From: Rhabdornis inornatus
Lineage: Eukaryota; Chordata; Aves; Passeriformes; Rhabdornithidae
Direction: 5' to 3'
DNA: 64,000 bases
Assembly (NCBI GenBank): GCA_013397075.1
Contig: VWZS01003944.1
Span: 193,520-257,519, forward strand
Position numbers and translations under genes: made by a program. Each line of letters starts with the position of its first letter. Position 1 is the stretch's first letter. The notes beneath the pieces are model-generated. The model searched no databases and was not told the DNA's origin. It saw only the letters and a list, made by a program, of their open reading frames with translations. Of the stretch, positions 1-13,620 are shown piece after piece.

Positions 1-190
1 GCCGGCAGCCGAGCGCCCAGCCCGGCCCCGCCGCTCCCCGGCAACCGCCGCTTCCGCCGGCATGGGCGGGCCCGGCCCCAGGGCCCCGCCGGTGGTGCCC
101 GGGCAGCGGCAGCACACGGGGGATACCGAGCCCCCGGCCGGCCCCGGTCCTTAATGCACAGCATCTGCATTAAACGCACAGGGATTGCAC
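1..190 (+). other. GC-rich possible 3' end of an unidentified + strand gene
   Basis: Read in the frame of position 2, this CpG-rich stretch is open from the window edge to a TAA at about 152-154, giving an Ala/Pro/Gly/Arg-rich peptide. An ATTAAA polyadenylation-type hexamer follows near 167. That would suit the last coding exon and short 3' UTR of a gene running in from the left, tail-to-tail with GFOD2. High GC content alone also produces open frames, and I recognise no family. It could equally be a promoter or CpG island. Confidence 0.25.
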
Positions 191-409
191 AGGGGAATCC
201 AGGCTTCGCGGCTGGAATGTGCCNCGGCAACCGCCGCTTCCGCCGGCATGGGCGGGCCCGGCCCCAGGGCCCCGCCGGTGGTGCCCGGGCAGCGGCAGCA
301 CACGGGGGATACCGAGCCCCCGGCCGGCCCCGGTCCTTAATGCACAGCATCTGCATTAAACGCACAGGGATTGCACAGGGGAATCCAGGCTTCGCGGCTG
401 GAATGTGCC
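39..409. repeat. False tandem duplication across a single-N join (185 bp x2)
   Basis: Positions 39-223 and 225-409 read as the same sequence at an offset of 186, separated only by one N at 224. A perfect copy abutting a single N is the signature of two contig ends that were not merged, so I treat this as an assembly artefact and not a biological repeat. Confidence 0.85.
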
Positions 410-2551
410 TCGTCCAAAGGGGCCCTCCTGGGGTCACCATCCCGCTCTGCCTGTGCCCACGAGAGGCCCCTTTCACCTCTTTCTCACCCAGGAGTCTCGG
501 CACCTTCCCTTCTCCACAGGGATCATCTGGAGATGTTTTATGCTTCTTTCTTCTATAGAAGGAGCTGCATTTTAGATTTTTTTTCTGCCCAATACAAACC
601 TAGTGACAAAGGCACAAAGGAAGGTTCTCTATTCCAGTATGACAGCTTCAAAACCAGACCCCAAACTGGCATGAAAACAGTCAGGGCTTTTCTGTCTGAA
701 TGAAGGTGGTGATTGCAAGGTGAGCTCAGGACACATTACCTCATCGATTTTACACAGCACACAGACTCCATATCATTAGATGCTCACACCTATGGCAGGA
801 TCATTGAGTACAAAAGAATCTTCTCCTAATATCCAATCTAACCACGCACTTCCTTCACACACGTCACAGTAGAGATGAGAGGGTGCAGAGCACAAGAGCA
901 GCCATGTTCCTAACCCTTTAAAACAGCACAGCAGTAGACTTATTCCAGTCAGAGTCTGCAAAGTAAATATCCAAAGGTAAATACCTAATTTACACACCAA
1001 GCAAAGAAAGTGGTCCCATCAATACTGCAGGGATTTTGTTTCTCACTTGGTGTCTTCTGGCAACTTCTACAATAAGTTCTTCTATCACCAGATACTGAGT
1101 CCCAGCTCTGAGTCTCCTGTTAACTTTTATTAAGATGGTTTTAGCTTGACCAAATCAAACACAAGCACACAGCTGCATAGAGAATTCCCTCAACAAACAC
1201 AACTTTTTATTTCTGTAGAAAACATGATACTTTTCAGGAAGATCCAGCTTATGAAACAGCAGCGTGCATGTTAATATACATAAATACACAGGGTTACAAT
1301 TTAGTGGGAAATACATTTTAAAAAAAGCTTTCAAGTACACAAAACAAATGTAGTAAAATTAGACTATCCTTTCCACATACCTGCCTCAGAGAGAAACATT
1401 TCTCAAAAGGAATGAACTTCTACCCCATCATCTGCCAACAAATCTCTCCAGTGGACACCAGCTGCAGGAGAGTGTGAAGATGAGCTGGACCAGAGGGTTA
1501 ATAGCCAGTGTTTGAGATCAAGAGCATGTTTACCCATGGCAGTTCAGTCCCTGTTCTCTCAGCTATCAGGATGTGTGTAGTGTGACAGTTAGCCAGCCAG
1601 CACATTAAGAGAGCTGCAAGAGGTAGGAAATACCTCCTTCCTTCCACTTTCAGGTCCCTGAAAGGTTCATGCTGTACAACTTTGTTACCACGCTGTGGCA
1701 ATCCCGTGACCCTGGGAGGCATTTATTTATTAACAGTCACAGAAATGAGAACGTGGCCCCACAGGCACGGCACTGGTGCTGCCAGGCAGTAAACACAACT
1801 GACATAAGCACAGAGCTTATGGAAAAACAGCTGCTGGATGCAGACAGCCTCTTGAGTAGAAGGAATAATGTCTACAGATATGGAAGAACAGCTCAATGCA
1901 TCACAGACTTCCTGAAGATTTTCCTGCCAAACATCAACAGAGAATTATAGTATCATTTAAATAAAACATCAGTTTGAATGAATTTGAAAGACATTTACCA
2001 CATACAGGAAGCCAAAAGGCTGATCCTTATGTTATTAATTTTAATCCATTCCTTCTTCTTTTTGTCCTATAGGAGTTTAGAGACCCGTTACATCACTAAA
2101 CTCTTTTCTAAAAGTTTACAAACTGAGGATTAAAACATAAATCGGTCTCCAAGAGAGAAGAAAAAGGCATCTGAACAACAGATACTCCCTGATCTTGCTC
2201 CACGTGCTCTCATGGTTAAATCAGCAACCTGTGCAACAGGGGTTGTGTCCCATTTCCAAGCCATGCAATGGCAGAGATCCCACAAATCACTTCAGCTACT
2301 GCAAGTGCAAAGGGCAATTCAAGTTTTCCTACCAGTCTCCAAGACAAAAATTAAATGTTTGCAAAAAACAGAAACATTTAAAACTCTTTAAACAATTTAA
2401 ACCATAACTGTTCCTATCAGAACATATTTTATATGTTTAAAAAAAACCAAGAAACTCACGCTATTAAATAAGAATCTACATATCTTAAAAACTGGGGTTT
2501 TTACATTACAGTCAAAAGTGTTAATTATCCTATTTTCCAAGGAAGGAATGT
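410..2551 (-). other. Intergenic / GFOD2 3' UTR
   Basis: No coding exon is recognisable here. On the minus strand this follows the GFOD2 stop codon. AATAAA-type signals (TTTATT on the + strand) occur near 1206 and 1722, so the GFOD2 3' UTR probably ends between about 1.1 and 1.8 kb. The rest is AT-rich unique-looking sequence with short shadow frames. Confidence 0.5.
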
Positions 2552-5500
2552 TCATAAGTTATTTCTTTGAAGTGCCTCACAGAGGTTTTGGTTGGCATCT
2601 GGTTCTTCAGTCATCACCTCCACAGTCTCCCACTCACCTGACCTACTCGATTTCTTGATGGCCTCTACCACACTCTGCATGTACAGCCCATCTTCAAAAG
2701 AGGCTGCCATGGACACAGGTTTATGATCCCATGTCCGACGGTCCTCCTGGTCTTGGAAAGACTGCCGCAGGGCTTGCACCATGTACACCATTCCTTTCAG
2801 GTAAAGCAGTGGGATGTCCTTGAACCCCTTATCCAAAAGGCCCTTGTTGACAGGCAGAGAGTCTGTAAACAGTAGTTCTTCCTGGAGAGCAGTGTTCTTC
2901 TGCCCGTACAAGTCTGTCCCACGAGCTATGAGGCGACCAGCAGACCCCACAATCATGACCTCATGGATGAATGATCCGGGCATGTTGAAGTTGAGAGTCA
3001 CAGTGCAACAGACGCCGTCACCCATGAGCATCTGGAAAACGCAGAAGTCATCGCTGGTGACGTGGCGGATGCCGCTGATGGCCATGTTCTGCTTCACAAA
3101 AGTCTTGAGCAGGCCGTGGACCTTCTCAGCTCTCCTGCTGGTGAGGTGAGTCAGGAGGTCGATGATGTAGGTGCCCATGGTGTGCAGCCCGCCCCCTCCC
3201 ATGAGCTCGTCACAGATCCAGTTGTACTTGTGGCTGAGCAGGCTGCCCCCGTAGACGCGCACGTCGCAGATGATGACGTTGCCCACGTAGTGCTCCTCTA
3301 TCAGCTGCTTCATCTTCACGAAGGCGGGCAGGAAACGCAGGACATTGCCAACGATGCTCATCAGCTTGGGGTAATACCTGGCAGCTGTGACCATCCTGAA
3401 GGCATCCACAGAGGTAGCAGCTTTCTCACACAGCACGTTCTTCCCTATTCCTGCAACAAATGAAAAAAAAATGCAGTATTTAGCACACACGAGCAACATG
3501 CTCAGATGCCCCAAAGGTTGTCAAGAAGTGGTGTTTTTAAGAGCTGGGCTTTCCTGCTGCAATTTCTAAGATAAAGGTCTGGGAACTAAAGTAGGAATGC
3601 CAAGTGCAGCAAGACTCAGTGTTGTTCCCAAGATGCTCCAGTTGCAGAGCTGACAAATTCTCACAGAGGGAGGCTCCAAATAAAGAGAGCATTTTTACAT
3701 CATGAAAGATAAATGTCCAAATGGCATCACATGGCATCAAAACAAGACACAATATGAGTGCTACAGTTAAAACATTATTTGAATACCATATAGCCAGAGG
3801 AGAAAAAAAAAAGCCACGTACCCTACGGAGAAGAGGTGGGGAAAGGGGAGATTTGATTTTCACTTTGTATTTCACCATCACTATGCCATTTTATTTTTTT
3901 AAATTAATATAAATGGAACATACCATTTACTTAAATATAAAAATGTATATATATAAAAGACATACATACAAATTCTGTGTACAGAGCACAAGAATTAGAA
4001 ATAATGTTTTGGTAAGTGGACTGTTTTAAAACACCCCTTCCTAATTAGAAAGCAAATCATTTTGGTCTGCACATACAGCCTGTTTGTACAATCAGACAAA
4101 AGGTGACTGAGTTACATGGACAAGAGCTGCACCCCCAAGATGACCCACTGAACTGTTATTGCTACTGATGCACTTTACATCATGCTCAGCCTAAATCAGC
4201 AGGGGCAGTCAATAATCCTCTTTTTTCCCCTTAACTTTAAATCAGAAATAAAGCAATACAAAAGAGCATGACAGTACAAGTTTTAACCAATTCTTACATT
4301 TGGAGCTTTTCTGGTATTCCCCTTCTTGTAGCAGGACTTTACTTAGTAATACTGTTTTTTCCTGTTTTACATCTGTTCTGATCAAATACTTATCTAAACA
4401 TTTTTCAGTGTAATAACCACGTTATTCTAACATGGTTATTACAGACACTAATTGGGGATGCCACAGACCTGAAGGTCAGTCATGGCACACCACAGTTTCT
4501 GCCTAAGAATTGCAGGAATTACTGCACACGGTGGTGGGCACCTCTCTGAAAGCTCCTCCTTATCCAGGAGCAGACTGTGCTCCCTGCTCAGAACAGCTTT
4601 TAATTGAGTCCCAGTGAGAAGGTACCAGCACAGGAACCTCAATCGGTCTCCGGCACGCGAGGGGAAGGCAGATCCTGCTCTCCGTGCTCCCCCTCCCGGC
4701 TGCACCCAGCCAGCCCGCCAGGAGCCCTCCGAGCGGGCCAGGGGCCAGCACGCTCCCTCCCAAGACAGAGCTCAGTCAGGGGACAGCTACAGGAGACTCA
4801 GAACCTCTGCTTCTAACAGACACAAGTGAAATCCAGGCAGAAAATGAGAAGACTACAAGTGAAAAATCCCCTATATTGATACGAGCCTACAGCAGCTTTA
4901 ATGGCCAAAGAGTCAGGTCAAACTCCCAGTGTACACCGTGGCTGTCCATTGGTAACCTCCCATTTCAGGGACCATTTCTGACTCCCCTGTCCCCAGTCCT
5001 ACTGCCAAGGCAAGGCACAACACTCAGTTCAGTATTTTTCAGGGCTAGCTGAAGCACCTGGACAAGCATCTAGAGTTGATTCAGTCCAGTTATCTGCTTT
5101 GTTTAAATGGTGCTTGTCTCCAGGCAGGTTAAAGCACCACCAGAGAAAGCAAAGGGACGCTCACAGCATCCTCAGAGCTTGCAGAAAACCAAACCGACTC
5201 TTGCTCCATGCACACCTTGGGTACAGCTCTGCAGCCAGTGCTCTGCTGGTGCTGTTCCCCTGCCTGCCCAGCCCTGGTCCCTGCAGGGGGACTGAGAGCA
5301 GAGATGGCTGTGCCTGGGCACAGCCCCGGCATGCTGGGCAGTTCCTCACACCGGGCTGTCCCTGCTCTGCTTACCAGCCCCGCCCTCGTTCAGTGCTGTG
5401 CCTGTTGTGGCAGCCCAGGCCGAGCCACTTGAGCAGCTAAAACTGGCTGATGCCTTTTTTTGGGATGGCAGCCAGTGCAGAGCACTGACACAGCCCACTG

Positions 5501-8368
5501 TGCGCTGCCGAGTGCCGGGATGGAGACCTGGGAACACACAACAGCTCTGGGATAATCCTGCTGTTGCCTTCAGTGGAACATCCCTCCAGCTGTCCCCAAG
5601 CTCACAGAGATGGCCATGAAGCAAGGACAAGGGCTAGGTCAGAGAAGGCAACAAAGTCCATTACCAACGTCATGGCCATGCCTTTTGTTTTCCAAGGCAG
5701 TACAGTTTACATCCCTGGGATTGTTACTATTGTTTTGGTAATGAATAACCTGAACTTTGTACCATATTGTTTTCCTAAACCACAGCTGCAAAATTTTCAG
5801 TTGAGGCCCTCACCAGCCAGGAGACATGAGAGCATGGATGGATGCATTTAACTGTGGGACATGAACCACAACACAGACATTTGGTGAAATGTATTTAGTT
5901 CCTCTGAGATCAAAAGAAGCATAAATTTAAAGAGAGCTTCTTGCTTTGCCTGTTCTGGAGATAAACTACAAGATTACACTGATTTTAATATGAACTATCC
6001 CCTGGGCTTTGATCTGTTCTGTCTGGTTCATGAACCCAAACCAGTGTCACTGCTTTGTCCCCAGGCTTGTTCATGGATGCCTGTCAGCAAGAAACTTAGG
6101 CAAGGAAACTGCACCACCTAGAAAAACTGGGGTTTTTTTCTCCTATTTACCAGGAATAAAAATGGAAGCACAATTTTAAAAAAAAGTAGAAAAATGTGCA
6201 AAAATAAGTGATAAAAGTCACCACTTTAAAACAAACAAACCAAGCCCAACATAACACACAAGACCATTATTACTGCACCACTTCTGACATTTCCTAAAGC
6301 CCAGTCTCCTGGCAACTAAACACCAATCTGTTATAAACAATTCCCAGCTGATAATTCTCTGATTATAACCATCACTGTATCAATCTCAACTTCCAAAGAA
6401 AATGTTGTTGCCATCTTTGGTCCTGTCCTGGTTCTGAGTTCCTTCAGAACATTCAAGCACAGGAAACCACCCATCACTGGCTTTAAATAAGACATGATAT
6501 ACTGGGCAGTAGACCTACAAACACCACTGCAATGAACCTGGAAAGCTGAAAGGCAAGGTCAGCATCACACTGGTCTGAGATATCTGCATCAGTTTGCATA
6601 TCAAAACATCTCAGGACAAAGGAAGTGTTGTTACCCTTTCCTGCTACATCCATCCATTTCCTAGGCTTTTTCAGCCTTCCACTTCCCAAACTTGCATTCA
6701 AGCATACATATAACCTCTGTATTTCTGCACCAGCTTTACCTCCCTTTCCTCCTCTGGATAATGCTACCTTATGGGTTCCCAGCCTTCAATGAAGGAATCC
6801 CAATCCCCTTAATAAATCACCAGAGAAGGTTCAATACTCTCCTTTTTAGCCCGCTTGATTATCAGGAGCCACTGATCAAGACCTAGTGAAATGCATATTA
6901 CCTAACAAGTGCTTTAAAGAGCTTTTAGCATATTTGAAGAGATAAATTCTAACTTACAGTTCAAATAATTAAAAATCAGAATACCTTAAAATTCAAAGGA
7001 CAATACTCTAACGAGGTAAACAAACAAATCTAACAATGTGAAAAAGAAAAGGAAAAAAAAGCCTGAAATCTCTCTTTGCATATCTAAGTGGTATTGCAAA
7101 TGTTTGTGCAGGGACTTGTTTACTTCCAAAATAAATTACTATAGAGAAAAGAGGCACAACAAACAACCCTGGCTCACATGGTTTGAGATTACCTGCCCTA
7201 AAATTAACTTGTGTATCTCCTGTAAACACAGTAAAAATATCACCCTTGTTATTTACAGAATTACACGCAAACTGACACCCACGCTGCACCACAGGAGGGG
7301 ACATTAACACTACAAAGTCACACACTGGGGAATTAAGAAACGTCAGGATGCCTGGGCAGTTGGCTCCCATCTCCCTGCCCAACCAGTCTGGGATGTCATC
7401 CCTTCTTTCTGATCTACCTGGATTCTTCCTGCTGTCCCCAGAATCTGCCCTCCTGAGTCAGGGAGAAGGATTTTTTCACCTGGGACCATATCAGCCTTCT
7501 ATGGACATGCATGTGCCAAGAGTGGTCTCCAGGTAGTGGCCAGGGTCACAGCTAGAACAGCATTTCTTAGCTGCTAATTCACAAGATTCTACAGAGTGCA
7601 CACAAATATTTTTTTCAAAGACTTTAAATTTCCAAGTTTGATCTTACTTGTGGGGAAAGCATAAAGCAGAGCTGAATAACCTTCCCCTTCCAGATAAATC
7701 TCAGTTTCCTAGTACAGAACATGGGAAAATCTAAAACAAATTAAACAATTTAAGTTGTTTTGTTTGTTTATGTTGCTCTGGGTTTTTTTAATGGGCATAT
7801 AGCCATTTACCCTCTCATGAATATCTCTGATACAGCTGATTTTTGTTACAAACTCCCTACCATAACTTCAATCTGAACTGAGTAAGATATTTTAGTAAGA
7901 TATTTAATTGGTTCAAGCAGACCGATAGGCAATTATTAACAGTATTTTTACAAAAAAAACGCAGGTAATCTTTCTCACAAACGCCACACAAAACTTTTAG
8001 CACTGCATTTGCCCGTTGGTGCAACCAGAACTATGCTGGGGTAACAGCTTCAAATTTCCATCTGCCAACAAGCTACGGTTTTTGATCCAAGTCAAGGATA
8101 AAAAGGTACCTAGAGCCTTCACAGCAATCTGCCGAGTTAGTGGTGGAGGGATGTTGATGCAAACCAAATCCACGTCCTGATGCAGCAAGACATCGTCAGT
8201 CCGGCTCGTGTAGAAGGAGATGTTCATTTCCTCTGCCAGCTGTTTGGCTTCTTCTTCAGTCTTCCCCCAGAGAGCTTCAATGGAGAAGCCTTCTGCCCTC
8301 AGCAGGGGTACCAGGACCCGGGCAGCACTACCAGTTCCAAACACACCCACTCCAGGGAGCATTTTCAT
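2552..8368 (-). CDS. GFOD2: Glucose-fructose oxidoreductase domain-containing protein 2
   Basis: Two coding exons on the minus strand join into 385 residues plus stop, the length I recall for human GFOD2: 8368-8110 (start Met, 86 codons plus one base, donor GT at 8109-8108) and 3450-2552 (acceptor TTGCAG just above 3450). The phases match exactly and give Gly87. The N-terminus carries the Rossmann glycine motif GVGVFGTGSAA (residues 6-16). A CEKAATS stretch near residues 94-100 corresponds to the Glu-Lys signature of the GFO/IDH/MocA oxidoreductase family, followed by the family's C-terminal beta-sheet domain, ending LCEALQRNNL. The vertebrate protein is known as secreted and linked to extracellular-matrix assembly; its enzymatic substrate is not established. 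The coding exon extends into 5' UTR to 8457, where TTTTAG forms an acceptor. The 4.66-kb intron (3451-8109) shows no other gene. Confidence 0.95.
3451..8109 (-). other. GFOD2 intron between the two coding exons
   Basis: This long intron has canonical borders (GT at 8109-8108, AG at 3452-3451). I see AT-rich simple stretches near 3.9 kb and unassigned unique sequence; the open frames at 4.6-5.6 kb lack splice support and any recognisable family. Confidence 0.7.
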
Positions 8369-8457
8369 TCTTCATTCATTCATTCAAGCATCAGGGTCTA
8401 CACACAGGCCTTCAATGAAATGTTCAGCTCCTCAGCTTGGTGTTCCATCCACAGTTC

Positions 8458-11400
8458 CTAAAATGTGAAAAGTTACAAGTCATTATGAGGAAAAGACACA
8501 CTGTGGTATCAAACACACTTATCCTGAATTCCACCTTTTGTCCTTTGTACGGCTTTCAACATTCTCAAACATCCTAATGACAAAAACCAAAACCCTCAAA
8601 AGGTGCAATCTACAGAGATACAGTATTAAGGAACAAGTCCAACAAACCTATTGCAGAAGAATGGTAAGAAAGCAGCTTGACAAAGTCATCTCCTCAGTTT
8701 CAAAACTCAGCACATGAGGACAGAAACACACACAAGAATGCAGGATAAACCAGACACAGAGAGGCACAAACTGGGAGTGACAGGAAGCACCAAGAGGACA
8801 GGACATAGAGTCTGTCACACTGGCAGTAAAAGCAGTGCTGCTCTATTTGTGATGATGTAAGTCTCCAAATGAGACAAAGGTTTTTGAGATGAGGCAATAT
8901 CTTTTATTAGACCAATTGAAGTAGCTGGAAATAATAGATGTGCTTTGGGACACATAAATCTTTCTTCCAAATTAAATACACAAACTGAAAACAACTACTT
9001 GGACCTTAACAATTTTATGGCAAATAGATAAGTCAGTCTAGAGAAGATTTAGAAAATATGTCCTGTGGGGAAAGCCTGGATTCAGTGAGCTTGTTTTGCC
9101 AGGGGAGGAGAAGACTTAAAGGAGGGAGAATGCCAGTGTTTAAATACACAGAAAGCAGAAAGCTGCTTTCTGAAAGGAAAAGGGTACTCCTCTGTGTCCA
9201 CTGTGGGTAGTTAAAAGATTCACTTAGGACAGTTAAAAGTATCTCCTTCTGCCCATGCCACTTAATCTCGAGGCATGCAGGGCTTGCACAGAATTATTAT
9301 ACTCCCTACACACAAACATTCGATCAAGTCACACTCATTTTGTTCTTCCAAATATTTCCTGGTAAATCATTTCTTCGATCCCTACCTACCAGTCTGTCTT
9401 AGCACAGCTGCTGCCCACAGCTGGCCAAACTGCCTTTAGCACTTGCTTTAGCACCAACTTCAAGGAGAGATGTCAGAAGTCTCCTCAATCTCTGACACCA
9501 CAGAAACCTACAATCCAGCTTTTGTTCTGTGCCTTTCTGAATTCTGATCTACTACACCCACTTGACCTTTTTTGAATGTTTTTTTTGAGAGAAAAATATG
9601 ATGAATTCAGTTTTCATTAGAAGCTTACAATGAAAAAGCAAAGACTACATTTAAAAAGAGAACTGGTACCAGCATCAGATTAACACTTTTGGAAAAGACA
9701 CCTATAAACAACAGAACTGTCTCAGAAACAGTGTTACTAATCTCCCCACCCCAAGATACTCACATTAAGTTACAACACATGAAAGCAAACCCCGACACAG
9801 CACTGGGCAGTGAATTGAAACTACTCCCAGTGCAAGTGCTTCGTTTGCAATCAGCATCTCATTAGTCTGGGGGTGCCCACACTGCCCAGCATGTGTTATA
9901 AAACTGAACCCTGACTGAATTCCGAGGTATTTCTGTACAGACACTAAACTAGAAAACTGAAATGCTTGAGAATATTTATCTTGCAAAATGCACAAGTATT
10001 TACAGATGCTATAAAACAGCTTATGAAATATTTACTTAATTATCCAGTATGTTTTTTCTTATTCTGTGTGATGCAGCATTTGCAGTGATACTGTCACTGT
10101 CATTCTTTATAAGAATGAACAAAGTTCACTGACAAACTCTTTTTTATCCAACATTTAGCAGAACACTTAAATAAGGCAGTGACAAAGATCAAAAGGATCT
10201 TGAAAATATTTACTAGTCTACATAAAGGGGTGGGATCCTGGGATACTGGCAAGAAGGATGGCTTCTACCCGGGCTTGCTTTATACAAATCACACAAACAA
10301 ACAAAAAATAAACAAACCAAAAAACAACAACAAAAAAAACCTAAATAAACCACCCTTGCAACTGGATGGAGGCATATCTATTGAAGTCCACACAAATCTG
10401 TTTAGCAGTTTATGGTCTGGAAGAACTAAAAATCCTTACAGCAGAAAGAACATTATCTTGGTATGAAGGGACACAAAGTGAGGTGGAACAGAGACCAGGT
10501 GAGTGCGTGCCTGCTTGCATGAGATCACACAGATGTGTCTAACTTACACAACACCACAATGGTTTAGAAAAGGCTGAATTCATTGAAAATGCTCTAGGAG
10601 AACACCACAGTATGTGCAACAGGAGACTCCAGCTACTCAGATAAGCTGATTTCTGTAACAATCACTCAGTTTAAGTGTTACCCTTTCATGTTTTCCATCC
10701 AACTGCCTTTTAAAAATAATCTCGGTCAGGTGGAATTAATCTTAAACTCACTTATCCCAAAACATAACATGCTTCTACATTGGTATCACTAGGAGCTATT
10801 GGCACAAACCTACAAAATCTAGTGATTAGCTACCATGCATCAGCTCCTGATGCTACAAGAACTTCAGGTCACCAGCTCACCACTAGTACTACCACAAAAC
10901 AAGAAGTGGCCAACCCAGCCTCAGCAATGACTTCCAGCAGGGCAGTCCCAGCTCTCTGGGTATGGAGACACAGCTTGCACAGTGAAAGGGCTGGAAACCC
11001 CAAACTTTGCAGCCACCAGGCTCTGCAGAGTGGCCCTCAGCAGAGGACAAGCTTCTCGTCCCTCCCCTGAGAGCCACCTGCAGCCTCCTCTTCCACCACC
11101 AGACTCTGACCACCTGGGAAGTCCTGGTTTGGCAGGGCAGGCACAGAAGGATGGATGTGGGTGCTGAAAGGCAGCAAAAAAGACAATCCTTACAAAAATC
11201 ACAGAGCACATGGAGCACGAGCAGAAGTGAGCAGATGCTCAAAGACCTGTAATGGGAGCTTTCAAAAAGGGACACATGGGGGTACTGCAGCCTTCACACA
11301 CACACTGCAGACACACTGCAGTGCTGGCAGGAGAGGGATTCCAGCCCAGGCCACCCTGAGGAAACAGCCTAAATCCTCTAGGTCAGAAAAAGGCCACTGC

Positions 11401-13389
11401 TGAGGAGAGGCAGCTGTAATTAACAGTTTAGGAAGGGAACAGGGATCTCAGAAGAACAGCACTGTGCAGCCACAGAAGTCCCCAGAGCACCACTATCTGG
11501 AGCTCTATGTGCACACCTGCTACTTTTCCTCTAAGCAGAGGGGGAGCAGCACTGGAAGTCCTGCAGAGGTGATCAAAAGCACCAAAATCTTCTGAAAAGG
11601 AAGACCTAAGCAAGGAAAGATTCCTCAGCTGGGGAGACATCACAGGCAATAAAATCAAGAGTGGCTTAAGAAGCACCAAACCGAAATTTTCACTGTCCTT
11701 CACCACATAAGAGCACATCAAATGGAGCTCAGAGAAGGCAGGATCAAAACAATCTGAAGGAGGTGGTTCCTTGAAGCAGACTGTTTTAAGTTGTGAAGTG
11801 CCCTTGCCATGAGACAGTGCAGACATTTGTCATTTACAGGGAGTGAAAAGAGAGACTCTTGTCTATCCACTGAGGCTCACTGAATACACAGAAGTCACAT
11901 CTAGTACTGAACTGAAAACTAGAGAAAACTGGTTTTGGCAGAGCATGGGAACAGCTCTGAGAAAGAAATGTCTGAAACTGGTACCAACACCAGCTTAGAA
12001 TTAGGTATAATTTCTACATATTTACTTTAGAACCCACCAAGCTTCAAACCTTCAAACAAGCCTAAGCAAATTAGTTACAAAAATTAAAATCCTAGCGCAT
12101 CAACCTCCCCAGCAGTCAAACATTGGAATGAACACTTTCACGAGAACCCTCCCCCAGAAAACCCAAAAGGCAGAGCTTTTACGGGCAACTGAAACCAGAC
12201 TGCAACAGATATCTTGTATGTCAGGAGATAAAAATCAATCTCTTTTTGACAGAGACGAAATAATCAATTCCGCAACAACATTCTGACTTAAATTTTCCAA
12301 CAGAAGCACTTAAAAGCTCTGCCATTCCTTTTTTTGGCAGCCACAAAACACCTTCATTTTTGCTGAATTTCACACTTCGCTGAATTTCAGTGAGTTTGAA
12401 GTCCCATCCCGGTCATAGAAAGGAGTTTTTTGACTCTTTTGGTACACATAGCAACAAGAAGTTGGTGACCCAGTGCAATGAAAAACCTGATGGTTCCTTA
12501 CAGGATCCCATTCAATTCCACGTTGAAGCAGTCTGGGAGCTCCAAAGGCAGAAGTCTCCAAAACTAGTACAGTCAAGGCTCACAAGGCCCAGAAACCGCT
12601 GTGGACCATTACAGACGGCCAAAGGTAGTAAAAGAATAGCAGCCCATATTCAGAACAGTGCTGACCAGGGTAGCACTGGCTCTGCATAAAGCTTTTCACA
12701 TGTTTCCAACTTATCCTAAAAAGTTCCATTCAGATTCCAAGAAAGAGGAGGCACATGGTGGAGGAGCACACCAGCAAGCACTTCTGCTCTCTGGCACAAA
12801 TATACTTGAGGCTCTGTATGAAATGGTTCACGTGTTGATGTCAAAACTGACGTGCTTTCTTTACGAAAAGTGCTTTTGACTCAAGGCCAGCGGGCTGTGC
12901 GATAACCCACGAGTCCACAGCCTCAAGGAACTCCCACCACACCTCGAGACAAGCCCAGCACAGCATTCTGTCCTTCCTGGTCTGGATGCACAGCAGCAAA
13001 GGCCCCGTTCCAGGCACAACACTTCCCACAGGTGCCGCCCGAGGTCGAAGGTGGCAATGAGGACCGTGCCGGAGCCAGCAGCAGCTGGAAAATCCTGGAA
13101 ACCAAACGGGACTTCATGCACAGCTCATGGCACGGCCATGTCAGGGCCGGGGATGTCTCTGGCATGGCCCACGATGCTCTGTGCTGCACGGAGTGCCGGG
13201 CTTGGGCAGCTACTCTTCGTGTGCGGGTTCCTCACAGGGCTGGACGAGACAGAGCTCACCTGACCTCGCCTCACCTCTGGAACAGGGCAGGGCACACCTC
13301 GCCTCACCTCACCAGACCTCCTCCCTTCAGGGGTCTGGACGGGACAGGCCCCACCTCACCCCACCGGCCCACACGGAGTTGGTACCCCC
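8458..13389 (-). other. GFOD2 upstream intron
   Basis: This lies between the acceptor at 8457 and the CpG island at about 13.4 kb (and its displaced part at 15.03-15.30 kb). I see no coding exon. It contains one ancient repeat remnant near 8.88-8.98 kb and an A-rich tract at about 10290-10350. The many short frames here have no supporting splice sites or similarity. Confidence 0.55.
8880..8980. repeat. Degraded ancient amniote interspersed repeat fragment
   Basis: The core around 8887-8915 (ATATCTTTTATTAGACCAAT and its flanks) resembles a dispersed element common in turtle, crocodile and bird genomes, where an ATATCTTTTATTGGACCAAC block precedes a segment rich in AAGCTTT. This is memory of a pattern, so family assignment is left open. 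Confidence 0.4.
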
Positions 13390-13390
13390 N

Positions 13391-13620
13391 CATGCGCGAC
13401 AGCGCGGCGCCGCACCGCCCCTCCACCGGGCAGCGGCCCCGAACATGGCGGCGCCCGGGGGGCTTCAGGCGCAGCGTGAGAGACGGCCAATCCCGCCGCC
13501 GGAGATTGGCGGGAAGGCGGGGCTTAGGGTGACTGACATAGACCGAAGCCAATGGGAGATCAGCACGCGGTAGCGTCATCCCCGCCATGGGCGCAAAGTG
13601 AGGCGCTGTGGGCTCTAGGG
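13391..13620. promoter_or_regulatory. CpG island promoter (GFOD2 side), copy 1
   Basis: This CpG-dense block carries a YY1-like AACATGGCGGC at about 13441-13451, CCAAT boxes on both strands (GCCAAT near 13485 and 13549; ATTGG near 13505), and a GC box GGCGGGGC near 13516. It lies just upstream of GFOD2 and could drive it on the minus strand. A + strand ATG at 13444 is followed by a GTGAGA donor-like site near 13474, so a divergent + strand transcript is possible but unidentified. Confidence 0.55.
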
